17,645 bases of DNA from an uncultured Geobacteraceae bacterium (GTDB taxonomy: Bacteria > Desulfobacterota > Desulfuromonadia > Desulfuromonadales > Geopsychrobacteraceae): contig CALFFB010000069.1 in the NCBI GenBank assembly GCA_937958075.1, positions 1 through 17,645 of the forward strand. Direction: 5' to 3'. Positions 1 to 6,033 of the stretch are shown here, piece by piece (position 1 is the stretch's first letter; each line of letters begins with the position of its first letter). Made by a program: the position numbers and the translations under genes. The notes below the pieces were generated by a model that was given only the letters and a program-made list of their open reading frames with translations, did not search any database and had not been told where the DNA came from.

Positions 1-35
1 TTATAGAGGGGAGTCGTACGGTAAAGGTACTGCGG

Positions 36-66
36 ATGTGGACGCATTATGAATAGGGGTCCACAT
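36..66. repeat. Inverted repeat upstream of cysS
   Basis: A perfect 8-bp inverted repeat, ATGTGGAC at 36-43 and GTCCACAT at 59-66, is separated by 15 bases. No T-run follows, so it does not look like an intrinsic terminator. It lies 55 bases before the cysS start and could be an operator or an RNA hairpin in the leader. The rest of 1-121 holds no gene I can support: two frames stay open from the left edge only to stops at 50-52 and 54-56, and could be the tail of an upstream gene. The dyad is seen in the sequence; its function is unknown. Confidence 0.4.
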
Positions 67-121
67 TGAGATTGTCAATTCCAGTGTTTGTCTACTTTGA
101 GAGGATATAGGTGCAGCATAT

Positions 122-1567
122 ATGAACTTACGTGTTTACAACACCTTGAGCGGTAAAAAGGAAGATTTTCAGCCTCTGGAACCGGGCAAGGTCAAGATGT
201 ACGTGTGTGGCGTTACCGTCTATGATTACTGTCACATTGGTCACGCCCGCGCCAATATCGTCTTTGATGTCGTCTTCCGCTATCTGCGGTTTCTCGGATT
301 TGATACCACCTACGTGCGCAACTACACGGATGTTGACGACAAGATCATCAACCGCGCCAACGAACGGGGGATTGCAAGTCAGGAACTGGCCGAAGAGTTC
401 ATCCGTGCTTTTGATGAGGATATGGCCGCCCTCGGGCTCCTCAAGCCGACCCATGAGCCCCGCGCTACTGCCTATATCGCTGAAATCATTTCTATCTGCC
501 AAACCCTGATCGACAAGGGGCTGGCCTACGAAGCGGGTGGCGACGTGTACTATGGCGTCGACGGCTTTCCTGACTATCTCAAATTGTCCAAACGCAACAA
601 GGAGGAGATGCTCGCCGGTGCCCGTATCGCGCCGGGGGAGCAGAAACGCAACCCCATGGATTTTGCCCTGTGGAAGGCCGCCAAGCCCGGTGAGCCGAGC
701 TGGGAATCCCCCTGGGGGCCGGGCCGACCGGGGTGGCACATCGAATGTTCGGCCATGAGTTCCTGTTTACTGGGAGACAGTTTTGATATCCATGGCGGCG
801 GCCGTGATCTGATCTTCCCCCATCACGAGAACGAGATCGCCCAGAGTGAGGGAGCCAGTGGCAAGCCCTTTGTCAAGTACTGGATTCACAACGGGTTTGT
901 CAATGTCAATCAGGAGAAGATGAGCAAGTCCCTGGGGAATTTCTTCACCATCCGCGACATCCTGAAAATCTATGACCCGGAGGTCGTTCGCTTTTTCATT
1001 CTGTCGGCACACTACCGCTCCCCCATCGACTTTTCCGACCATAACCTGAAGGAGGCACGGGCCGGTTTAAGCCGCTTTTACGAAGCCCTGCTGGCCGCCG
1101 ACCGGGCTGTTGCCGACCTTGCCGAAGACACCACGACCAGTGCCGCCGGTGGAGAGCTGGAAAACAACTTTACCGCAGCGATGAATGACGATTTCAACAC
1201 CGCCCTGGCCATCGCTCATCTGTTTGAGGGGGTACGCACTCTGAACCGCCTGATCACCACCAAAAAGTTCGCAAAAAAGCCGGAGCTGGTGGCCGAGGTG
1301 CGCAGTCTGCGGGCTGCCATCCTCAAGCTTGGTGAGGTTCTGGGATTGTTTCTCTCGGCTCCGGCCCAGTGGCTGGAAGGGGTCAGGCTGGCCGGGCTGG
1401 CGGGACTTGACATCAGCAGGGAAGAAATTGACAAGCTCATCGATGAACGGCTGCAGGCCCGGCAGAATAAGGATTTTGAGCGCGGCGACCAGATCCGGGC
1501 CGAGCTGGAGGAGCGCGGTATCGAACTGCTGGATAGCCGTGAGGGGACGACCTGGAAGCTCAAGTAA
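122..1567 (+). CDS. cysS: Cysteinyl-tRNA synthetase
   Basis: Charges tRNA-Cys with cysteine in the cytoplasm using ATP; a class Ia aminoacyl-tRNA synthetase. The 481-residue length is typical. The HIGH motif is intact at residues 38-41 and KMSKS at 266-270. The four zinc ligands of the family are all present as C29, C209, H234 and E238, the last two within HHENE. The C-terminus carries the usual anticodon-domain ending with a GTTWK motif. The ATG at 122 is preceded by AGGTG at 109-113, eight bases away, a good ribosome binding site; an in-frame GTG at 111 is not possible because that frame hits TGA at once. The gene stands alone on its strand here and faces the aminotransferase gene downstream. 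Confidence 0.98.
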   Translation: MNLRVYNTLSGKKEDFQPLEPGKVKMYVCGVTVYDYCHIGHARANIVFDVVFRYLRFLGFDTTYVRNYTDVDDKIINRANERGIASQELAEEFIRAFDEDMAALGLLKPTHEPRATAYIAEIISICQTLIDKGLAYEAGGDVYYGVDGFPDYLKLSKRNKEEMLAGARIAPGEQKRNPMDFALWKAAKPGEPSWESPWGPGRPGWHIECSAMSSCLLGDSFDIHGGGRDLIFPHHENEIAQSEGASGKPFVKYWIHNGFVNVNQEKMSKSLGNFFTIRDILKIYDPEVVRFFILSAHYRSPIDFSDHNLKEARAGLSRFYEALLAADRAVADLAEDTTTSAAGGELENNFTAAMNDDFNTALAIAHLFEGVRTLNRLITTKKFAKKPELVAEVRSLRAAILKLGEVLGLFLSAPAQWLEGVRLAGLAGLDISREEIDKLIDERLQARQNKDFERGDQIRAELEERGIELLDSREGTTWKLK

Positions 1568-1603
1568 CGACTGACGCTGGCAAGCGTTTGTTTACACTCT
1601 GGT

Positions 1604-1638
1604 GAGCGGCCTCGTAGTTTCTATTCCAAGGGCCGCTC
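1604..1638. repeat. Short inverted repeat overlapping the palindrome's left arm
   Basis: GAGCGGCC at 1604-1611 is perfectly complementary to GGCCGCTC at 1631-1638, with 19 bases between. On the plus strand the right half is followed by TTCCCC, too few T's for a confident terminator. The loop contains most of the left arm of the larger 1611-1707 palindrome, so the two foldings exclude one another. It may act as a poor 3' hairpin for cysS mRNA. Confidence 0.5.
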
Positions 1639-1707
1639 TTCCCCATCCATGGGCGCTAGATTGTCGCCATCCATGGCGACAAACACCCTTGTCATAGAAA
1701 CTACGAG
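1611..1707. repeat. 97-bp imperfect palindrome (REP/MITE-like element)
   Basis: The outer arms are 22 bases each, 1611-1632 and 1686-1707, and complementary at 20 of 22 positions. The outer 14 (CTCGTAGTTTCTAT against ATAGAAACTACGAG) and the inner 6 (CAAGGG against CCCTTG) are perfect, with a two-base mismatch between them. The 53-base core carries two versions of a CATCCATG unit, at 1644-1651 and 1668-1675; the second forms a separate 10-bp hairpin. The layout is that of a mobile or repetitive extragenic palindrome. I see no second copy in this window and no clear target-site duplication. It could instead act as a transcription end for the two converging genes. Confidence 0.7.
1661..1682. repeat. 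Core hairpin of the palindromic element
   Basis: TTGTCGCCAT at 1661-1670 is followed by CC and then its exact complement ATGGCGACAA at 1673-1682. This gives a 10-bp stem around a two-base centre, so in RNA a few inner pairs would open to form a loop. A weaker relative, CCCAT-CC-ATGGG, lies at 1642-1653. The two form a tandem pair of palindromes inside the larger 1611-1707 element. Confidence 0.65.
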
Positions 1708-1725
1708 CCCCCTTATTGAAAACTG

Positions 1726-2595
1726 CTACGTTAAAATCGGCAACCCCATATCCCGATGCAGCTCCTTGCGCAGATTCCGCGCTATCGGTCCGACCTGACC
1801 CTGGCCGATGACAAAATTGTCCACCCGCACCACCGGCAGTACCTCCAGGGAGGTGGAGGTGATAAACACCTCGTCCGAGTAATGGAGATCCTGCAGCCGG
1901 AATTCGCCGCTGATCACCCGCAGGTTCAGCTTCTGCTCACATAAGCGGATGATGGTTGAACGGGTCACCCCTTCGAGAAGACCGGTGGAGACGTCGGGGG
2001 TGAAGACCCAGCCGTCGCGCACCCAGAACAGATTGGAAGCCGAGCCTTCGCACAGATGCCCGCGACTGTTGAGCATGATCACCTCAATCGCTCCAGTCGC
2101 CCGCGCTTCGAGGCGCCCGAGCAAGCTGTTGAGATTACTGATCGATTTGATTTTTGGACTGATAGCCTCCGGGGCGTTGCGCCGGGTTCCGGCCACCGAC
2201 AGGGGCACCCCCTGCTGATACAGGCTTTCGTCGATGCCCTGAAACTCCCGCCCGATGATCAGACAGGTCAGGGAGCTGTTCATCTCCCGCAGAAAACCGA
2301 CCTGGCCGGTGCCGCGCGTGACCGTCACCCGGAAATAGCCGTTGACCAGGGCGTTGCGCTGCTGCAGTTCGAGCAACTGACTTTCCAGTTCCTGCTGCGA
2401 AAAAAGCATGGGATAGGACAGAGCCTGGGCCGATTGAAGCAGACGCTGATAATGCAGTGGAAACTGGTACAAGCGACCATTGACCGAGCGAAAACTCTCG
2501 AAAATCCCGTCCCCGTATAAAAAACCCTGGTCAAAAACCGAGATCTGCGCCTGCGCCTCTGGAACAAAGGCACCGTTGAGATAGACATCATTCAT
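1726..2595 (-). CDS. Class IV PLP aminotransferase (BCAT/D-amino acid/ADC lyase fold)
   Basis: A PLP enzyme of the fold shared by branched-chain aminotransferase (IlvE), D-amino acid aminotransferase and aminodeoxychorismate lyase (PabC). The N-terminal FDQGFLYGDGIFES stretch, the PKIKSISNLNSLL segment with the likely PLP lysine (K150 from this start), EGSASNLF and the late STSLEVLPV are all family hallmarks. Length is 289 residues, normal for the family. I chose the inner ATG at 2595 because GAGG at 2602-2605 sits six bases before it; the outer ATG at 2607 has no visible binding site and would add four residues. The substrate cannot be read from sequence alone. The divergent neighbours are amino acid import and 2-oxoacid oxidation genes, which favours a branched-chain or aromatic amino acid role, but this is inference. 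Confidence 0.9.
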   Translation of the reverse strand: MNDVYLNGAFVPEAQAQISVFDQGFLYGDGIFESFRSVNGRLYQFPLHYQRLLQSAQALSYPMLFSQQELESQLLELQQRNALVNGYFRVTVTRGTGQVGFLREMNSSLTCLIIGREFQGIDESLYQQGVPLSVAGTRRNAPEAISPKIKSISNLNSLLGRLEARATGAIEVIMLNSRGHLCEGSASNLFWVRDGWVFTPDVSTGLLEGVTRSTIIRLCEQKLNLRVISGEFRLQDLHYSDEVFITSTSLEVLPVVRVDNFVIGQGQVGPIARNLRKELHRDMGLPILT

Positions 2596-2748
2596 AAAAA
2601 GCCTCATGTGCGACAGTGGATGGTCAGGTCACAGTTTAACCCAAAACCCGGTCTGCCGGCGACGGCGATTCATCAATCCTTGACCTGATCCCTTGTCCTG
2701 CCCTAATCTGTCGCATTCTTCGCCGCCGGTTAAATCGTGGAGCCATCT
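2596..2748. promoter_or_regulatory. Divergent regulatory region with nested inverted repeats
   Basis: This gap between the aminotransferase and livH starts holds two nested perfect 8-bp inverted repeats: an outer pair TGCGACAG (2609-2616) and CTGTCGCA (2708-2715), and an inner pair TCAGGTCA (2624-2631) and TGACCTGA (2681-2688). A possible weak sigma-70 promoter for livH is TTGACC (2680-2685) with TAATCT (2704-2709) at 18-base spacing; the -35 is good and the -10 poor. The right outer half-site overlaps this -10 and the right inner half-site overlaps the -35, as expected if a repressor bound both. No regulator gene is adjacent. Confidence 0.4.
2739..2742 (+). promoter_or_regulatory. Ribosome binding site deciding the livH start
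   Basis: GGAG at 2739-2742, within GTGGAG, lies six bases before a TTG codon at 2749, an ideal spacing. The alternative GTG start at 2737 overlaps this site and has no Shine-Dalgarno sequence of its own. The TTG is therefore the better start. Confidence 0.55.
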
Positions 2749-3606
2749 TTGAGCGACCTTCTGCAATTCATTTTTTCCGGACTGACCAACGGTTCCATCT
2801 ACGCCCTGATTGCCCTGGGGTTCTGCGTGGTCAACAATACCATGGGGATTCTCAATTTTATCCAGGTTGATTTCGTGACCCTGGGCGGCATGCTCATGTT
2901 CACGGCTGTGTTGAGTTTAAGCCTGCCCATGATTCCCGGACTGCTCCTCGCGGTCGTTGGGGTGGCCCTGGTTGCCATGCTGGTTGAGCGTTTCGGGTTG
3001 CGACCGGCACGGTCTGACAATCACCTGATTCTGGTCTTCATCACCATTGGCCTGTCCATTATCCTGCGCGGCGTTATCAAGCTGATCTGGGGCAAAAACC
3101 GCATGGCGGTGCCGCCTTTAACGCCCGATCATCCCGTAGAGATCATGGGGGCCAGCGTCCTGCCCCAGGCCTTGTGGATTCTGCTGCTGACCCTGGTTGC
3201 TATCGCTTTGCTGAGCTGGTTCTTTTACCGGACCTCCCTGGGGCTGTCCATGCGCGCCGTCGCCTCCAATCCGACCGCCGCGGCAGTGGTCGGCATCCCC
3301 GCCGGCCGCATCCGATTGACCAGCTACGCCATTGCCGGTGCCCTGGGCGGACTGGCCGGGGTGCTGATGACGCCGATTACGACCTTGAACTACGACGTCG
3401 GCGTCCTGCTTGGGCTCAAGGGTTTTGCCGCCGCCATCCTTGGTGGTTTCGGCTCCTTTCCCGGAGCGGTGATCGGTGGTGTTATCCTCGGGTTGCTGGA
3501 ATCCCTTTCGGCCGGATATCTGTCCAGCGCCTACAAGGATGTGGTGGCTTTTGTCGTGCTGTTGCTGGTGCTCTTTGTCCGGCCGAAAGGGTTGTTGGGC
3601 AAATGA
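2749..3606 (+). CDS. livH: LIV-type ABC transporter permease LivH
   Basis: Inner-membrane permease of the branched-chain/hydrophobic amino acid ABC importer family; it pairs with LivM to form the channel. The very hydrophobic sequence of about 285 residues opens with a FSGLTNGSIYALIALGF segment typical of LivH and ends in VLFVRPKGLLGK, also typical. The cytoplasmic loop that contacts the ATPases is visible as RAVASNPTAAAVVGIPAGRI around residues 165-185. The TTG start is chosen for its ribosome binding site; a GTG 12 bases upstream is the alternative. It is the first gene of the operon, separated from its partner livM by iorA and iorB. The transported compound is not shown by sequence. Confidence 0.93.
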   Translation: MSDLLQFIFSGLTNGSIYALIALGFCVVNNTMGILNFIQVDFVTLGGMLMFTAVLSLSLPMIPGLLLAVVGVALVAMLVERFGLRPARSDNHLILVFITIGLSIILRGVIKLIWGKNRMAVPPLTPDHPVEIMGASVLPQALWILLLTLVAIALLSWFFYRTSLGLSMRAVASNPTAAAVVGIPAGRIRLTSYAIAGALGGLAGVLMTPITTLNYDVGVLLGLKGFAAAILGGFGSFPGAVIGGVILGLLESLSAGYLSSAYKDVVAFVVLLLVLFVRPKGLLGK

Positions 3607-3619
3607 TATTCTTTTAATC

Positions 3620-3700
3620 GGAGGAATCAACGGATTGGTGCAGTTGGGACTCCCACAAATCCAAACACAACTTTTTCCACCTTATTTTCAGGATAACTGA
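3620..3700 (+). other. Possible leader mini-ORF before iorA
   Basis: A strong Shine-Dalgarno sequence, GGAGGA at 3620-3625, is followed nine bases later by a TTG at 3635 (or a GTG at 3638). This opens a frame of about 21 codons ending in TGA at 3698-3700, five bases before the iorA ATG. It could be a short translated leader that feeds ribosomes to iorA. It could equally be a chance match, since the peptide shows no recognisable motif. The iorA gene has its own weaker AGGA about 12 bases before its ATG. Confidence 0.25.
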
Positions 3701-3705
3701 TTACC

Positions 3706-5532
3706 ATGACAAACAACGTTCAACTTCTTATGGGGAACGAAGCCATCGGTCAGGGACTGATCGAGGCCGGCTGCCAGGTGGCGGCTGCCTATCCCGGTAC
3801 CCCGTCGACGGAGATCCTGCAGGCGATGATCGACAGGCAGGATCAGGCTGTCGAGCCCCTGCACATCGAGTGGTCCCTTAACGAAAAGATCGCCTTTGAG
3901 GTTGCCCTGGCCGCCAGCTATACGGGTAAGCGCAGCGTTGCCGTCATGAAACAGGTGGGCCTTAATGTGGCCGCCGATCCCTTCATGCGCACCGCCTATA
4001 TCGGCACCAAGGGGGGCATGCTGACCATCGTTGCCGACGATCCCGGTCCCCACAGCTCCCAGAACGAACAGGATACCCGCCTGTTCTGTCTGCAGGGGCG
4101 GGTGCCGGTCCTGGACCCCGCCAGTCCGGCAGAAGCGAAGGAGATGATCGAACCGGCCTTTGAATTGTCAGAAAAATATCAGATGAATATTGTCGTGCGA
4201 CCGACAACGCGCATCTGTCATTCTCGGCAGAATGTTGCCTCCGGTTCGCCGCAGCCCCTTGAGCGACGGGCCGTCTTTGAAAAGAACCCGACACGCTGGG
4301 CAGCGACGCCGGCCTTCCTGCCGGCCATGCATCGCAGCCTGAACCGCAATCTGGAGCAGATCGCAAGGGAGCCGGCCTGGCAACCGCGCCTGACGTCAGG
4401 CGACGGGAGTGCCTCACGTACCGCCCTTGTTGCTTCCGGCATTGTTTACAGTTATCTGGCCGATCTGCTGGATGAGCTCGATCTGACGGGTGTTTTCGAC
4501 CTGTTCCAGGTACTGATGCCCTACCCTTTGAGCCCTGACTTCAGCGCTCTGATGCATGCCCGCTATGACCGGGTGCTGATTCTCGAAGAAACCTATCCGG
4601 TTATCGAGCTGCAGCTGGCCCATCCCGGAGCCTGCGGCAAGCAGTCGGGAGATATCCCCCGTGAAGGGGAGTTGACGCCGGATCTGGTCTATCAGGCTTT
4701 GGCCCGTTTCATCGATCTCGACGATCCGCCGGAGGTTCCTGCGGAACGCCGAGGTCAGCGCCCCTCCCTGTGTCCCGGTTGTCCTCACCGCGCCGCCTTT
4801 TACAGCATCAAGACCTGCTTTCCCAGGGGGATTTTCCCCTCTGATATCGGCTGCTATACCCTGGGGATGAACCTGGGTGCCGTGGATACGGTGCATTGTA
4901 TGGGTGCCTGTATCAGTCAAGGTGCCGGCTTCTACCAGGCCTACCGGCAGGATGGGGAAGACTTCCCGACTATTGTCGTCACTATCGGCGATTCCACCTT
5001 TTTTCATGCCGGTATTCCGGCCCTGATCAACGCCGTTATTCAGCAGGCCCGTATTATCGTGGTCATTCTCGATAACGCCACCACCGCCATGACCGGCGGT
5101 CAGCCGGTCCCTCACATGGGGATTGCCGCCGGGGGTAAACCGACCAGAGCCGTGGCCATAGAACCACTGGTGACGGCGTGCGGGGTGGATTTTCTCGCGA
5201 CCTGTGACCCCTACGATCAGCCGCGGTTTGAACGTCTGTTAAGGGATGCCGATACCCATATCCGTAGTGCTGACGGTGGCGTCGCGGTGCTCATCGCCCG
5301 TCACGGTTGTGTCATGGACCCTGTTGTACGTAAGGGGCAGTCGAGGGTCAAGATTGCGATATTGGAAACCTGTACCGGTTGCGGCAGGTGTACCGGACAC
5401 TTCGAATGCCCGGCCCTGTCACTGCGTCGCGAGACCAAAAAGGCCATCGTTGATGTGGATCGCTGTATCGGCTGCGGCTGCTGTATCCCGGTATGTCCCG
5501 TCGCTGCCATCGTGGCGCAGGAGGTTTCATGA
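3706..5532 (+). CDS. iorA: Indolepyruvate ferredoxin oxidoreductase, alpha subunit
   Basis: Large subunit of the enzyme that oxidatively decarboxylates aryl 2-oxoacids (indolepyruvate, phenylpyruvate) to acyl-CoA, passing electrons to ferredoxin; cytoplasmic, TPP- and Fe-S-dependent. At 608 residues it has full length. The N-terminal pyrimidine-binding part carries AYPGTPSTEIL, and LCPGCPHR near residue 356 is a family signature. GDS at 428-430 and DN at 456-457, followed by AMTGGQP, form the TPP/Mg site. The C-terminus holds two 4Fe-4S sites: C556, C559, C562, C568 (last spacing five residues) and the canonical C587, C590, C593, C597. The stop overlaps the iorB start in ATGA, so the subunits are translationally coupled. 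Lying inside a LIV transporter operon suggests use in amino acid catabolism. Confidence 0.96.
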   Translation: MTNNVQLLMGNEAIGQGLIEAGCQVAAAYPGTPSTEILQAMIDRQDQAVEPLHIEWSLNEKIAFEVALAASYTGKRSVAVMKQVGLNVAADPFMRTAYIGTKGGMLTIVADDPGPHSSQNEQDTRLFCLQGRVPVLDPASPAEAKEMIEPAFELSEKYQMNIVVRPTTRICHSRQNVASGSPQPLERRAVFEKNPTRWAATPAFLPAMHRSLNRNLEQIAREPAWQPRLTSGDGSASRTALVASGIVYSYLADLLDELDLTGVFDLFQVLMPYPLSPDFSALMHARYDRVLILEETYPVIELQLAHPGACGKQSGDIPREGELTPDLVYQALARFIDLDDPPEVPAERRGQRPSLCPGCPHRAAFYSIKTCFPRGIFPSDIGCYTLGMNLGAVDTVHCMGACISQGAGFYQAYRQDGEDFPTIVVTIGDSTFFHAGIPALINAVIQQARIIVVILDNATTAMTGGQPVPHMGIAAGGKPTRAVAIEPLVTACGVDFLATCDPYDQPRFERLLRDADTHIRSADGGVAVLIARHGCVMDPVVRKGQSRVKIAILETCTGCGRCTGHFECPALSLRRETKKAIVDVDRCIGCGCCIPVCPVAAIVAQEVS

Positions 5533-6029
5533 AACAGCAGATCATCGTCAGTGGTATCGGCGGTCAGGGCGTTCTGTTTCTGACCCGGGTCATTGCCCAG
5601 GTGGCAGTCAATCGGGGCATCCCGGTGCTGACATCGGAAACCCACGGCATGGCGCAGCGGGGCGGCACCGTGCTGTCAACCATCAAGGTGGGTGATTTTG
5701 CCGGACCGCTCATTCGCAGTGGCCAGGCCGACCTCGGACTGCTGTTGTGGGAGGCCAATCTGCCGGTACACGACACTCTGTTGAGGACTGATGGCACCTG
5801 GGTCATCAACTCCGCAGCCTCCGGGAAGGGCAGGCGCATGGACGCCGCGCAGGTTGCCCGAAATCTCGGCAATACAGTGCTGCTCAACCTGGTGCTGCTG
5901 GGGCTGGCCGTGCGTGAAGGGGTTATTTTCTGCAGTGCCGAGGACTGCGAACAGGCCATTCACATGCTGGCACCGGAGAAATTTATCGAGCAGAATCTCG
6001 CGGCCTTTCGCGCGGGACTCAAGGCGTAA
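5529..6029 (+). CDS. iorB: Indolepyruvate ferredoxin oxidoreductase, beta subunit
   Basis: Small subunit of the IorAB complex, corresponding to the gamma domain of pyruvate:ferredoxin oxidoreductases. It begins MKQQIIVSGIGGQGVLF, where the GIGGQG glycine-rich loop is typical, and carries the conserved SETHGMAQRGG motif near residues 36-46. The start at 5529 overlaps the iorA stop by four bases and has GGAGG at 5519-5523 in the right place; an ATG 36 bases upstream lies inside iorA and would add an unlikely arginine-rich leader. At 166 residues it is somewhat shorter than many relatives. Four bases separate it from livM. Confidence 0.95.
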   Translation: MKQQIIVSGIGGQGVLFLTRVIAQVAVNRGIPVLTSETHGMAQRGGTVLSTIKVGDFAGPLIRSGQADLGLLLWEANLPVHDTLLRTDGTWVINSAASGKGRRMDAAQVARNLGNTVLLNLVLLGLAVREGVIFCSAEDCEQAIHMLAPEKFIEQNLAAFRAGLKA

Positions 6030-6033
6030 CCGC

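Larger units (their letters stand above)
1568..1725. other. Convergent intergenic region with palindromic element
   Basis: This 158-bp gap separates the 3' ends of cysS and the aminotransferase gene. It has no classical intrinsic terminator (GC stem followed by a T-run) on either strand. Nearly all of it is taken up by overlapping inverted repeats, described separately at 1604-1638, 1611-1707 and 1661-1682. Any transcription stop between the two genes would have to come from these structures or from Rho. Confidence 0.7.

Noticed and set aside
1568..1725. CRISPR-like array suspected from repeated CATCCATG units
   Set aside because: There are only two short units inside one palindrome and no regular spacers; the structure fits an inverted-repeat element.
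2596..2607. Longer aminotransferase start at 2607
   Set aside because: It has no Shine-Dalgarno sequence; the inner ATG has GAGG six bases before it and agrees better with the usual N-terminus of the family.
4414..5115. A 233-codon minus-strand frame inside iorA
   Set aside because: The sequence is low in structure and without motifs; iorA is intact through this region with its TPP-binding site.
5493..5528. An upstream ATG extending iorB by 12 codons
   Set aside because: The added residues are an arginine-rich leader read inside the iorA ferredoxin domain; the ATG at 5529 has GGAGG at good spacing and an ATGA overlap.
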